A stretch of 64,000 nucleotides of DNA from Anniella stebbinsi (lineage: Eukaryota; Chordata; Lepidosauria; Squamata; Anniellidae). Location: contig JARDYH010000003.1 in NCBI GenBank assembly GCA_029215795.1, positions 90,552,609 through 90,616,608 of the forward strand, read 5' to 3'. The position numbers and the translations under genes were made by a program. Positions 11,225 to 22,871 of this stretch are shown here, one piece after another (the first letter of the stretch is position 1; every line of letters starts with the position of its first letter). The notes below the pieces were generated by a model. The model saw only the letters and a list, made by a program, of their open reading frames with translations. It made no database searches and was not told where the DNA came from.

Positions 11225-11315
11225 TGGCAGCATTCGGACGACACAACAGTCAATACAACTGACGATTCCCCCCCCCCCCCCCGGTTGCTTATTGTGTCGT
11301 CCGAATTCAGCCAGT
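11225..11315. mobile_element. Small inverted-repeat element with poly-C
   Basis: 'cattcggacgacacaac' and 'attgtgtcgtccgaattcag' are inverted relatives flanking a run of 15 C (11268-11282). It may be a stand-alone MITE or the right end of an element whose left end is at 8873, with the L2 inserted between. Confidence 0.4.
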
Positions 11316-11998
11316 GAGTGGTGGGTATTTAAACGGGGAAAAATGGCAGGCATGTGTGTGTGTGTGTAGGAAAGGGAAGGAGGAGGGAGGAAAAGAGAGA
11401 GGGTGCAGTAGCTAGCCCACCAGGATTCTTCTTGATCTAAAATGTAAATAATAGATCCCTCTTTTTTGACCATTTTTCCTTTCCTTATCATTGTTGTTAT
11501 TGTTTGCCTATCTTACAATACAACTCTACTCAGAAGTAAGCCCCATTGAGTTCCCAGGCAATTGTGTTTAGGACTGCACTCTTGACATCCTTTCTGGCTT
11601 AATGGAAAGAGATTCCTTCGTTGTGGTTGTTCAGGTAATTCCCACCCCCCTTTTTGGATGTGTTGTGGATGTGGATAGGAGTGATTTGGATGCTCAGTCC
11701 TTAAGAGGGATTTGCTATGAAGATGCTGATGTAATGAGATGTATTTTTGGATACTCAGAACTTGGTAGCTCTGCTCACCAGCATTTTGGATGCTTTTCCG
11801 GGTGACTCTGGGCATATTATTATTATCTCTCAATGTGCCTTTTTGCAACTGGTTGTTCCTGCATTCCAAATACTGCTTTTCTGTGTAGCTCTGAGGATAT
11901 CATCATCTTCTGTGGCTGTGTGGATTTTCTTTATTGAACCACACCCTACAGCATTTTCTTTAAGTCTGAAATACAATGCCATGTGTTGGCATATCCTA
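11316..11998. other. No gene recognised
   Basis: Contains a (GT)n-like stretch and a fragment near 11526 ('agaagtaagccccattgagtt') of a common squamate dispersed repeat. Frames here show no domain. Confidence 0.4.
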
Positions 11999-12355
11999 GG
12001 GCCTCCTCCACACGAGACGTTTAATGAGCCTTGAAGGCTCATTATAAATTTTACCTCCACACCAGCGGAGCGCAAAACGGGCGTACAGGCGCGTTATCTC
12101 CCCGATAATGCGCATTTTTGAATGCGCGTTAAATAGCGACTTTTATTTTGCTCCGGCCGTTAAAGCGCATTTTCGCCGTGTGAACAAGCGATTATGCGCA
12201 TTAACGTCTTCTAAAGCGCTTTTTGGACATCAATTAATGCGCTTCGCCGCCTCTCGCCGCCTCCCGTGCAGAGGGATTAGGCGTAAATGCGCCTCCGCGA
12301 TAATGCGCATAATCCCCAAACCGGGCGCAAAAGCGCATCCTTGTGGAGGGGGCCC
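11999..12355 (+). mobile_element. GCGC-rich foldback DNA element, copy 1
   Basis: Inverted ends GGGCCTCCTCCACA and GGGCCCCCTCCACA enclose an AT-rich interior studded with TGCGCA, AGCGCN and GCGCGTTAA motifs and a palindrome at about 12024-12045. It matches the inverted copy at 26947-27301 at all but two positions of about 355. Both differences are CpG in copy 2 and TpG/CpA here. There is no transposase, so it is non-autonomous. Unlike copies at 26947, 37222, 40999 and 59486, I see no matching 3-bp flank. The 86-residue frame across it is a by-product of the palindromes. Confidence 0.85.
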
Positions 12356-13988
12356 TTTAACAGTGTAGTCCTGAGTATGTGGGATTAGTATTTTTGCTGG
12401 AAACATTGGCAGTTTTCTCTGAGTAGTACTTCATGAGGGCCAAATGCATCTAAGGTTTAACTTGGTTTGATGACAGAAAAACATCCCATTTATACAGGCA
12501 ATACATTTGGCCGAATGTGATTACAGACTGAACAAAATGCAAAGGGATCAAGGGAAATCAAGAATATTCAATGAATTTCTGATGCATATGTAGCACTTTA
12601 TTTCCTCAAGGGCTCATTACTGATGCACGTTTTTTGTTCAAATCTGAAAGATGTTCAGGATTTTTTCCCAAGTAATATAAAACAAAGAAGGAACCATACC
12701 ATGAAGGATTATAAAAATTATCATATATATTAATCTTATGCAGTTCTAGAGACTTCTGCCAAGTTCATAAGCTGGTTAGGTAACAGTTCTCTCTTTCCAT
12801 AGCAAATGAGAAATATTTTAGGCTTCAGCAATTGTGAGGCTCTGAGTTGCAAGATGTTCTGCCGAATTCACATTATTCTCACATTTCATCTTGCAGTCTG
12901 GTATCCTTGAGGGATGGAACTGGGATAACAGCAACCCACCAAGAAAAGTATTGCCGGTGGCAGCCAAAAATCTGTTTGTGACAGTTGCTGTTACCACCTA
13001 ATCAACCTCAAGTTGAAATCAAGCATGCTTTTTCCCAATTACCTCCAGAAAAGAAGAAAAACAAAATCCCCATTCACCAGAGAGCCAACAAAACAATCAC
13101 AAAAGAATCAGCAGTTCTTAACAAGAAGGCAGAAGCTTTATTGTTACAAATGATACTGACATATCAGTCCTAAACACGTTTTCTCATGGGGGAAACCCTA
13201 CTGGTTTCAATGCAACTTAGAGCTAATCAATATATCTTCAGGAAAAGCATGGAGTACAATTCTCCCTGGAGTATACCACCTAAGAACGCAAGTAAGGCTT
13301 CCGTATCTGAATGTCAACCCCACCCCCATCAGAAATATCCTGTCTGTGGATAGCTAGCATGTAAACACTGGACTAGTCTTCTTCCTGACAAGCTTGCTTT
13401 TCACTTGCAAGGTTGGCTGATTCGATAGCTGCATGGGGCTTTTCTTTAAGAAAGTTATGTGCAACTACAAAATCAAGTCAGACACCATCTTCTCAGAAGT
13501 TTGTTACTGATCATAATCTGTAATAAAAAATAATAAAAAATAACTATAAAAATATTTTGCTCCGCTAAGGTGTCTCTACTTGATGGTTTTGTGTTGGAAT
13601 CACCATTCTTCAGGCATTGTACAATTTCTTTCTATTTCCCCTTGCCTAACGCATGTTATCTCAAACTGGGGGAAATGAGGTATTTTTCCTGCTCATGCCA
13701 TCAAACAAGCATTGTCAGCCCATATATTGGACAGGAATATGCAAACCCTACCCGCATTTTCAAGTGTCACACTTAGGAAAGAAATTGTACCATATTTTTT
13801 TTTTCTGATTGGTTGACTTGATTCTTACATTGACGCAAATGAGGTTAGGATCAGAGCCATGCAGGACAAACCAAAAGATTTATTTCCAGTCCACAGACCA
13901 TTAAAAAAAACAATCCATACAACAACAACAACAACAAAAAACAACCTTGAAGCCAAACTTGAAGCATATACATTCTGTTAATACAACA
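12356..13988. other. No gene recognised
   Basis: AT-rich sequence with an (AAC)n tract at about 13919-13938. The 62-68-residue frames (12985-13173, 13570-13776) have no family features. Confidence 0.45.
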
Positions 13989-14270
13989 TTACATGATTAC
14001 ATTTAACCAGAACAGACTCAAAATTATTCAACCTCACTTAGCATCCGTGACCTTGCTCTAACAGTTGCCGTGAAGAACCTGGCTGCGTTTTCAGTAATCG
14101 TGATATTAGTATCTGCCATAAGTATAGAAATATAACGCTCATCAGAGTTTCCTGGATATAAACAAAGCACAGGGGAAATAAAATGAGCTCTCATGTCCCT
14201 ATAGAAATTGCAATACAGACACTTGTTCAAAATGTGATGCATGTTTATTCAGAAGTAAATCCAGCTGAGT
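13989..14270 (-). mobile_element. Non-LTR retrotransposon C-terminal fragment (clade unclear)
   Basis: The minus-strand frame 14242-14024 ends with a block (HFISPVLCLYPGNSDERY, then LMADTNITITENAARFFTA) that shares the pattern PG.SD..Y...LLAD....T..VARF..AA..RR with the fragment at 45762-46172. There a CPC..G..ET.DHVLLHC..Y zinc-knuckle-like stretch precedes it. I recognise this as a LINE-derived C-terminal domain common in squamate genomes, but cannot name the clade. Confidence 0.5.
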
Positions 14271-14709
14271 CCCGTTGTTTTTATTCCCAAGGAAGTGTGG
14301 TTAGGATAGCAGCCTTAGGGTACAATCCTGTGCTCAACTTATATCAGCTGGAGCCTGTTAGAATTTGGTATAAGTCCCCCCTTACACCAAATGTCATACC
14401 AGTATTGTGGTTACACTGCTTATGCTGGCGTATCTTTACTGCTGGCACAGCTCTACTGGTAAAGGGCCCCAGAATGGGTGACACTGACCAGGTGGGGGAA
14501 ATACCAAAACTAAATCTTAAAGTCTCTCAGATCTCACTCATGTCCCTCCTGCCAGCGCAAAGTTATGCCAACAAAAGAATAGTGTAAATTAAGCTACTTC
14601 CATGTAACTCAAAAGAGTCAAAACTCACTGTCCCTGCACATCTCTCCCTGCTAGGTCAATATCATCATGGTTTGGGCTAAATGCATTCAATCACAGCATA
14701 CTGACAGAA
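14271..14709. other. No gene recognised
   Basis: A 134-residue open frame (14183-14587) spans this stretch, but composition and lack of motifs argue against a gene. Confidence 0.4.
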
Positions 14710-14933
14710 GTACGTAATTTCTTTATTTAATTTATTTAAACTATTTCATAGCCGTATTTCAAGATCATGATCTCCCCAAGGCAGCTTTCAGTATAAAAAA
14801 CAGTAAAGTCCAGCATCAAATTATAAACACACCTTACATTTAATCAATTTTAGAAGAATCTGGTTAAAATAACATTGTTTCAAATATCTAGCAGCAGCAA
14901 GCACCCTAAAAACAGAGAGGAGATGATAGATAG

Positions 14934-14973
<40 letters not shown>

Positions 14974-15095
14974 GATAGATATTATTCTTAAAAGCAGCCA
15001 CAGGCAGATATATCTCTTTGGAAGAAATCCCATAGGGTATGGCCCACCACTGAGAAAGCCCTGTCTAACTGCTGACAGGGACGCCATAATGCAGC
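14710..15095 (-). mobile_element. L2/CR1-like LINE 3' fragment with (GATA)n
   Basis: On the minus strand the tail region (reverse of 'ttatttaatttatttaaac...') is preceded by a decayed coding end (the minus-strand frame begins MASLSAVRQGFLSGGPYPMG). It resembles the 'HLSAVRQGFLSGG' stretch seen upstream of LINE 3' UTRs in squamates. A (GATA)n microsatellite (14922-14980) interrupts it. Confidence 0.4.
14922..14980. repeat. (GATA)n microsatellite
   Basis: About 13 GATA units with minor interruptions. Confidence 0.9.
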
Positions 15096-16869
15096 CAGTA
15101 AGATTATATATTTGGACTTACGTTGTGCACAGTTAGAGCAAATAACAGGCATTATTGAGGAAGATCAGTTGGCACAAAAAGGAACCGCTTAGCACAAACA
15201 TTCTTACCTCAGGACACATATAAGAAGAGAATATAGTTAACAGTTGTGTCCCCAGAACTAAGTTATAATGATGGTACACTGGCAGAAATGGCCACCAATG
15301 TTGGTGGGAACCATAAGATTGCTCTGCCCGGCACTTTTGCGCTTGACATGAAAATGTTCAATTAAAGAAGTTATTACAATAAGCTAAGAGACAGTTGATC
15401 GTCTGGTCTTATACAAATCAGTCTTCCTCAATTAACGAGTTTCCTTTTCCTTTCTTTTTATCTTTCCTATATAAATAGCCACATTGAACTCTGGGAAATA
15501 TTTGAAGGTTTATTAATGGAGAGGAAAGCAATGACTCAATGAAGTATCAATGTGGCTGCAATTCTAGATCATGCAATTTAGCCAAATAAGAGTAAGAGGA
15601 AGTTAACCCTCCCTGCTATAACGTATTTATACTAAAGTGGAAGGTTAGCATCATTGCAAAGGATCAAAACTCATTCAAATGTGTAAACTATTCAAGCCAT
15701 AATGAAACTTGGACTGTTCTGTTCATTTCAGAACCAGCCATGGCTCCTTCACATTCAAGCTGACTTCTCCCGTCAATTGTCAAATAATAAATTGCTCTCA
15801 TGAACACACCCAGGTCTAGGTCCTGTTGGCAGAGGGTTACATTTGGTCATGTATAGGTGACTCTTGCCATCACCAGGAATGGCTGCTGAGGTGCTTGGTT
15901 ATTTAGAGTTTGAATAGGAGCTGAGAATGTTGGTTGTGTACAAACAAGATCATGGGAAATGTCAAAACATGAACCTGGCCATGTCTATACAAGGTCGCAT
16001 TGGCGCCTCGTGAGTCAACATCCCGCATTTGCCCTCCTCCAGGGGTATCCTGACAAGGAGCACAAATGTGGGGTTTGTAAGGAATCCGCGCCATGCACCA
16101 TTTTAAATTTTTTTCCCATTTAGCGGTAACTAACCTTGATGATATGGACAAAATATACATTTACTGTCAAGCACATCCAAGTTCATTATGTTAAACACAG
16201 CCAGATTTGCAGTAAAAGCAGCCCAACTTAGAACAGCCCTAGAGGACAACGGCCTTGTATGAGAAATGGTGATTCTGAAATGACAAATCCTTGTAAAGTA
16301 CACTGAATTTTAATTTTGTGATAGAATTTTTATTACTGAATTTTAACCTTGTGACTAAATTTTCATTGGTATTATATTGCATTGTATGGAACAGGCTATA
16401 ACCTGCGATTGGTTGCCTAAAGAATAAAGTGAAGTGAGTGATTTTTCCCATTTGAGTGTAATTCCGCTATCGCGCATAGGCGACCCAGCACCCATTCGGC
16501 TTGCTGGGTGTCCCTTCCCCATGTCCCGGCGCGTGCCAGCACCTCACTATAATTCCATAAATGTTTTCATTTTTTTTTCTTTGCGAAGCTGGGCACCCCT
16601 TCCCTGTGTCCCGGTGACCCAGTGCCTCACTACATGTCATATGTATATATTCTTTTTTACATTTTTCTTTCAATGCAAAGCTCCAGGGTAAGTGCTTGCT
16701 GGCCCGCCCCCTGTCCTGTCCAGCCAATGCGACCAATCAGTGGTGGGCACCGGCTGGAGCACACCCCAAAACAGCTCCGGATCAAGGCGACAGAAAGCAG
16801 ATGCTGCCATCACCGCGCCACAAACCAAAACCGTCGGGGTAAGAAGCCAACTATTTTAAACAGGAGCTT
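15096..16869. other. No gene recognised; GC-richer block at 16440-16860
   Basis: 15096-16430 is AT-rich and featureless to me. 16440-16860 is GC-richer with two diverged direct copies of a 'gctgggYRYCCCTTCCCYRTGTCCCGG' motif (about 16502 and 16588). This suggests an old tandem duplication or unrecognised element. Confidence 0.35.
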
Positions 16870-16957
16870 CAGGGGAAAGCCCTGGGATGGCTCTGCAGTG
16901 GCGGCTGCATCTTATAAATGAATTGCCAACACCGTGGATCCACCCTGGGGCTTTCCT
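16870..16957. mobile_element. Short palindromic element
   Basis: caggggaaagccctggg at the left and, inverted, caggaaagccccaggg at the right form an imperfect 16-17-bp terminal repeat around an 88-bp unit. No target duplication was recognised. Confidence 0.35.
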
Positions 16958-18503
16958 GTCATCAAGATGTACCCCTGAATATAAAACATGATCAAGAAGT
17001 GCCTTTGTTCAAAAAGCAACTCCTGAACTAAACTAGGCTTTGTCACTATATGCTGAGAGAACACTTCAAGTAATTTCATTGCTGTGTTCTCCTCAGAGAG
17101 CCCTAAAAGCAATAGGACCTCAATAGAAAGCCCTCAATGGAAGGTCCCCAGAACAACTGAGGTTTAGAACCTAGTTTCATTGATTACTGTTTTTTTGAAA
17201 TGCAAAACTTGATAGTAATCTATTATGATAAATTGTTCTGTGGCCCAAATAAACCTTGAGGGCTTTCTTTGCTACTCAAATATTATTTATAATCATCCAA
17301 GTACCAAAGATAACCAACTTCTGTATTCTCAAGGATCTCTCAGTGGTCCATAAGTGTCTTTTTCCATATATTACAACCCCCTCAGAGGTGCTCAGGCTCA
17401 GCAAAAAAGTTGATGCTAATTAGCAGAACATCATAGACATGGCAGCAAATTAGTTTGGTATCATTGTCATGGCATCATAACTATGAAACAAATACTTTGG
17501 TGTGGTTGGGGCATTGCATGCAAAACCCAAACAGAACATTAACATTGAAGTATGGAATTTCTCTCTTGCACACAACTTTTGGAATTAATTTTCTTTCCCT
17601 CGTGGGTGAATCTGTGGGCAAAATGTTTAACAGGCCAGGTCCCAAACTACAGAGTGCCAGTTGGCCAATGCCTTCTGTACACAATCTTTAACAAATTCAT
17701 TCAAAATCTCTCCAGAATATATAAACCAGCTGCTCATTTTGTTGGACTGTGAAGATTTACAGATGCTGTACTGATGCACTTTTAATTCTTCCTTACATTT
17801 ATAGGGCTCCATTATTTGTGTGTCTTTCTTAGACCCCCTGGGGTATGTTGAAAAAGGGGGTTGAGAATGTCGCTGACTTATATCATGCAGTTAGCACTTA
17901 GAAATAGAGAAATGAGAATTGTCTAATTTGCCTCCAGCAGTGTTTAAATTAGATTCCAGATGGAAAGCTCCGATTTCTACTTTAAAAGCCTGCTAGCAAT
18001 AATCTAGGTCAGATGGGATGAATCTAACAAATCAATATTTAAAACATATTGTGCTTAATTTTGTAGGTGTTATTCAAGATGAGAAAAGGCACAAAAGTCT
18101 TGATTGCAGGCAAAAGTCTTTACTTGGGGTGAACAGCTTTTTATTCCCCATATAGTTTCACTACAATTATTGTAGAAAGAGGGCAAAAATAGGCAAAGTA
18201 ATTCTAGTCATTCACAAAAGCTTTTGAGCTACACATATTTGTTCCTTAGCCACAAATAGCTTTATAGGAGTCCCCACAAAATTTCAATTACAATCAAGAA
18301 CTCTTTCTTTGTCACTTTACTTCACTTTACTTCTGGAGGAAGTGGCTGGCGGCCATTTTGAGTTAAGCATTTTGAATGACAGCTAAAAGACTTTACACTA
18401 TCACATTGGAAAGATAAATGCTCACCTCCCACAATGCAATAGGTGTGACTTGCAAGTGAATAAATACATGGATATTTGGTCTGCTTTTCTTGAAACCTAT
18501 GCA
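16958..18503. other. No gene recognised
   Basis: AT-rich, with frames of 60-78 residues only. No RNA gene, repeat end or exon is recognised. Confidence 0.45.
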
Positions 18504-18506
18504 TAA

Positions 18507-18625
18507 GAGCCTATCTACACTACTGCTTTAAAACGGTTTATAACAGTTTTAAATTGTTCAATAACAGTTATTAACCAGTTTAAAACTGTTATAAACCGTT
18601 TTAAAGCAGTAGTGTAGATAGGCTC
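18507..18625. mobile_element. 119-bp perfect foldback element, TSD TAA
   Basis: Two 47-bp arms are exact reverse complements (18507-18553 and 18579-18625) around a 25-bp loop. The ends are GAGCCTATCTACAC. TAA flanks both sides (18504-18506 and 18626-18628), a target typical of PIF/Harbinger. A diverged relative lies at 62940-63050, and the same termini bound 7522-8109. A transcript would form a long, mismatch-free hairpin. Confidence 0.8.
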
Positions 18626-18825
18626 TAACTCTCTCCCTTTTCCTTTTTTTAAAAACGAACGGCGTATTTGATGATGATGATATTCCTATATATGTAATGT
18701 TTCTATGTTTTCGTTTTTCACAATTTATTTTTTGATCTGTTTTGTTAATATTCACAATAAAAAAATTGAAGAAAAAAAGCATTCTGAATGTACTTCTTAA
18801 TATAATATGCAAGAGTAGTCTAGGG

Positions 18826-18949
18826 CAGGGATGGGCAGAAAATAGATCTCCAGGTGTTTTAGAGTATTCCTGGTCATTGGTCATGTTAGCTGGGACTTCT
18901 GGGAGTAGAAGCCCAAAACATTTGTAGATCTACCTTCTGCCCACCCCTG
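18826..18949. mobile_element. hAT MITE with exact 8-bp target duplication
   Basis: The termini cagggatgggcag and, inverted, caggggtgggcag are followed by tagatct-type subterminal sequence and an inner 'ggacttctgggagtagaagccc' palindrome. gtctaggg is repeated exactly on both sides (18818-18825 and 18950-18957), the 8-bp duplication of hAT elements. Confidence 0.85.
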
Positions 18950-18957
18950 GTCTAGGG

Positions 18958-19249
18958 GAAGCATAGTTATAAGGCCATTCATTTGAATCCTTCTTCGTGA
19001 CTCTTGAACTGAGCTTTAGTGCCATGCAAGTATGATCGAATTGTTGCATTTATAGAAACTACATGACTCATGAGAGCCACTTCATATGATCGTTAAATTA
19101 CCAATAGTTTATAGTGTGTGTGTTTGTGCACCCCCTGATAGTTCACCCAAGGCATGTAAATGCCAGATAGTGTAGGTGTCGGACTTGTGCACACGTAGGC
19201 AAATTGTGTTTGGTCACCTATGTGCAAAGTTTTGTGAGTGTATTGCCTA
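18958..19249. other. No feature recognised
   Basis: Short interval between repeats. Nothing coding is seen. Confidence 0.4.
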
Positions 19250-19425
19250 TCTAGGAACATAGGAAGACAGAGTCAAACCACTGTTCCATCTAGTTCAGTA
19301 ATGTCTACTGCCAGATGCTCTCCTGGGTTTCAGATACAGATCTTTTCCAGCCCTACCTGGATGCCAGAGATTGAGCCTGGGTTGTTTTGCATGCAAAGCA
19401 TGTGCGCTGTTACTGGGCAAGGAGG
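19250..19425 (-). mobile_element. tRNA-derived SINE
   Basis: Read on the minus strand, the head resembles a tRNA promoter ('gcatgcaaaacaacccaggctcaatct' covers the B-box region). The body ends in a decayed form of the 'ctgagtcagaccat' sequence common to a squamate SINE family. A second copy lies at 29015-29165, same strand. Confidence 0.55.
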
Positions 19426-19748
19426 TTGGTGGATCATGCAGGCGGGATGTATGCGTGTAGATATCCAATGATGCAATACATTTTATGAGAGTCCAAGTCT
19501 TCTACTGCTCCCCCTCCACACACATACACAAGTTTTGTTGAAAGCAGCCCTCTCAGTTCTTACCAAACAGATGGCACATTCTTTCTTCTCCAATGCAGCA
19601 TGCCTAGGTGCCACGGCATCCATGGGCACCTCCGTTAGCACCCATGAGATACCTGCTCCTTCCATTTTTTTAATTATTAACAGTGTGGAGGAGAAATCAT
19701 CCCAAGACTGCATGGAATCCCCTGAAGATTCAACCTCTTTATGACTTT

Positions 19749-19864
19749 GCCCTTTCTACACCATAGGTGTGTAAAGGGAGGGAGGGTGATCCCTAATACA
19801 CAACATCGGCGCACAGGGATCAGCCTGGGACCATCCCTGGCAAACAGCCTGGTGTGGAAAGGGC
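19749..19864. mobile_element. Short inverted-repeat DNA element
   Basis: The left end GCCCTTTCTACACCA and the right end, inverted GCCCTTTCCACACCA, differ at one base. CTTT is present on both sides (19745-19748 and 19865-19868), suggesting a 3-4-bp duplication. Non-coding. Confidence 0.55.
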
Positions 19865-19868
19865 CTTT

Positions 19869-20827
19869 GTGACACTTCCTGTTCCTTTGTTTCCAGAACA
19901 GAAATGGAGATTTATACATTGGATATCAAAGTGTGCTGTTTTGAATTATGTTTATATCGTATATCAGGTCTGTTTTGAGGAGAACAAAACTGAAGGCAAG
20001 CTACACGTGTCATCCCATTTTGGTCAACGGAGGGTGATAATTCCCTAAGGAATTATCCTTTTAGAAGATGTTTGGTGAATGGGCTGGACGCTTCTAGTAG
20101 TGTTGCTCTGAAGTCGGGTGGTGGTGGTGGGTGCATTCTTTGAAACTTTACCTCAAAGAGCCAGGAACTCTCTTTTATGTCTGCTTTGTTCACTAGGTTC
20201 CCTAAGAAAAGTGATTTGCATGAGAAAATGGCACCGCTCTGATCTTTTTAATTAAAGTGTGTACTGCCTCAATGGCTGACAAAAAACAAACACCGCAGTC
20301 AACTTCTTCACTGCGCAGCCACAAATAAGCACGTGGAATGAAACACCCGGCCTTCTGCTCTGAACACATCAAGAGAAGCGTCAGCCACTTAGAGGGCTGG
20401 ATTCCGTACGCCAAGAGCCTAAGGAGTATTTTTGGCCCCAACATCCCCAGTCTCTTCAAATGTCACTGTCTACACTGAATTCTTCAATATCCTCTATGGC
20501 CCTGATCCAAAAATCACTGAAATCAAAGGAAAATGAGCAGAGCAAGAAAATGCCTTTCTACCTCTTCCTGAACCAATCTTCCAGTTGGAAAACACCCTAT
20601 GGATCTCCCATCTCAACTTCACTTCACTGCTGTGGTGGATGGTGACCATTGGGCTGGTGGGACGGAGGGCAGGGCAGGTGATGGTAGGCAGAACCGAGGG
20701 GTTGCAAAGATCCAAAGGACGCTTAAGCAGTGCACAACAATCGCATAGCATCTGCCTAAACTAAAGAACAGTGGCTCAGAAGAGTTGAATACTGTCACAC
20801 CTGGTTCTCTGTTGGGAGGAAAGGTGT
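19869..20827. other. No gene recognised
   Basis: Frames of 60-86 residues on both strands without motifs. The region ends at the target duplication of the next hAT element. Confidence 0.45.
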
Positions 20828-20879
20828 GCAGATTCCATAGGCGTGCACATGGCTGGTGCACGTGGTGCCCAGGCACCAC

Positions 20880-21780
20880 CTAATGCGGCATGCTCGCTGC
20901 CATCCTCCACAGCACCCCGGTTGCTAGGCCGTCCCGCTGGCTGCTAGGCCCTCCCCCCTGGAAGCTGGCGTCGCGCGTGCATGGAAGCCAGCGGGAGGGC
21001 CTAGCAGCTAGCGGAAAACCTAGGAGCTGGGGGGATGTAGGTACAGTGGCGCTGCTGCTGCTGAGGCGTCACCGTGGCCTCTGCCTCAGCAACCTTCTCC
21101 GTCCAGGCAGGGACCCCCTCTCGCACAGCCGTCATCGCCCCCGCCATGTTGGGCCGGGAGCTGCAGCTGGGCCACTGCTGAGTCCCGAAGAGCACAGGGA
21201 GCCAGGCGGAGCAGGAGGACAAGGAGGAGTGACCGGCGCCATTGCGGAGCAGACCTACTCCTGGTGAGCCTCTGCCGCCACCTGGACTTCGTGGGCCTCC
21301 CGGGCGTGGGTGTGTGGAGGGGGATCCAAAGGCTGCCCACCATCAGTGCCGCCGCCTTCTCCTCTCCCCCACCCCTGATGATGTTTGAGGCGCCAGGCTG
21401 GCCCCTGGGGCCGAGGGTTCCCAACAGATCCTCACACAAACAAACACGGCCCGCAGCGTTGCCTTGGCTTCCACGGAGGGATCGTCTACTCTAGCAGCCC
21501 CAAGTCTGCCGCTTGCTGGGCTGGGATGTCGACGAAGCCCTTCGGTGGCACCAGCGGCAACAGCTCCCCTCGCTCAGCAGCGGCTTCTTTAGCAAGAGAG
21601 CCCGGGGCATGGGCAGCTCCCACAGGCTGCTCTTCACCACTCTGCCCGACATCGGCGAGGAGGGAGCGCCCGAGGCTGACCCCCAGGAACAAGCCTCTTT
21701 GCCCAGGCAAGTGGGGGACATGGCGCCAGGCTTCCTGGCCTCAGGAGCCTCCTTGGTGTGCAATACCGCCCGCTGAACAC
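20880..21780. other. GC-rich, gene-like cargo inside the hAT element
   Basis: About 900 bp, GC- and CpG-rich compared with the flanks, with overlapping long open frames on both strands (for example 21385-21882 plus and 21086-21439 minus). A donor-like 'ctcctg|gtgagc' occurs at about 21261-21266. I do not recognise the source gene. It could be captured exon/promoter DNA, a processed fragment, or an intrinsically GC-rich transposon interior. The interior of the sister element at 50278-50772 is not visibly homologous. Confidence 0.4.
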
Positions 21781-21821
21781 ATGGTAACTTCGTCGAGGTG
21801 TGCATGTAACCACTGGGCAAA

Positions 21822-22312
21822 CTGCTTGTCTCTATTTATTTATCTATTTATTTATTTATTGCATTTCTATACTGCCCCATAGCCGAAGCTCTCTGGGCGG
21901 TTCACAAAAATTAAAACCATGAAATCATTTTAAAAATATAAAACAAGCCACAATCTAAAAACACAAAATAACATACAATATAAAAACACAACCAGAATAA
22001 AACCAAGCAGCAGGAATTAATACAGATTAAAATACAAATTTAAAACAGCAAGGATTAAAATTGAGTTAATTTAACTGTTAAAATACTGGGAGAATAAAAA
22101 GGTCTTCACCTGGCGACGAAAAGAGTACAAAGTAGGCGCCAGGCAAACCTCTCTGGGGAGCTCATTCCACAGCCAGGGTGCCACAGCGGAGAAAGCCCTC
22201 CTCCTAGTGGCCACCTGCCTCACTTCCTTTGGCAGGGGCTCACGAAGAAGGACCCCTGTAGATGATCTTAGGGTCCGGGCAGGTACATATTGCCTTACCA
22301 AGTGTTGAGGAG
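21822..22312 (-). mobile_element. L2 LINE 3' fragment
   Basis: On the minus strand, 22301-22071 encodes the L2 ORF2 C-terminus (VPARTLRSSTGVLLREPLPK ... LWNELPREVCLAP) ending FSQYFNS. It is followed by the 3' UTR 'gaaccgcccagagagcttcgg' and an (AATA)n tail. The copy is 5'-truncated and inserted in the hAT element at 20836-23115. Confidence 0.85.
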
Positions 22313-22551
22313 ACTCTTACCCCACTTTTTCTCTGGTTTTCAGATCACGTGAAGAAACGTGATCACTTTTCCCATATAGTTTGGGAGGTGGTGATGTATC
22401 ACATCATGGTAAATTATAATTGTTATGCCATCAGTATGCATGGTGCTTTACCGAGCATAAGAGGGCAGGTTCACTTTGCAAGTTATCTTTCAGATGTTGT
22501 GCGGTTTATGTGCTTCTATAGAAAGCTGTGCTTATTATCCAATGTTATTCC

Positions 22552-22871
22552 TAGGCTGACCATATGAAAAGGAGGACAGAGCTCATGTAACTTTAACAGT
22601 TGTAGAGAAAAGGGAATTTTAGCCAGTGTCATTTGTATGCAATTAGTTCCTGGTGAAACTCCTTCATCATCACAACAGTTAAAGTTGCAGGCACTATACT
22701 AGAGTGACCATATACAAAAGAAGGCAGGGCCCCTGCAACTTTAACTGTTGTGATGAAGAGGGAATTTCACCAGGAACTAATTGCATGCAAATGACACTGG
22801 CTGAAATTCCCTTTTCTCTACAACTGTTAAAGTTGCATGAGCCCTGTCCTCCTTTTCATATGGTCAGCCTA
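22552..22871. mobile_element. Palindromic hAT MITE (GGTGACC family), exact TSD
   Basis: The termini TAGGCTGACCATATGAAAAG and its inverted copy bound a unit that is nearly self-complementary along its whole length (arms of about 150 bp). gttattcc flanks both sides exactly (22544-22551 and 22872-22879). It is nested in the hAT element at 20836-23115. The centre 'actctagtatag'-type junction shows the unit is two shorter foldbacks joined head to head. Confidence 0.9.

Noticed and set aside
12108..12368. 86-residue frame, repeated almost identically on the minus strand at 26873-27193
   Set aside because: The conservation comes from two copies of a palindromic DNA element that is CpG-rich and non-coding; divergent copies do not keep the frame.
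21385..21882. 165-residue frame in the GC-rich part of the hAT element
   Set aside because: Overlapping frames of similar length on both strands, no recognisable domain, and it ends inside an L2 tail.
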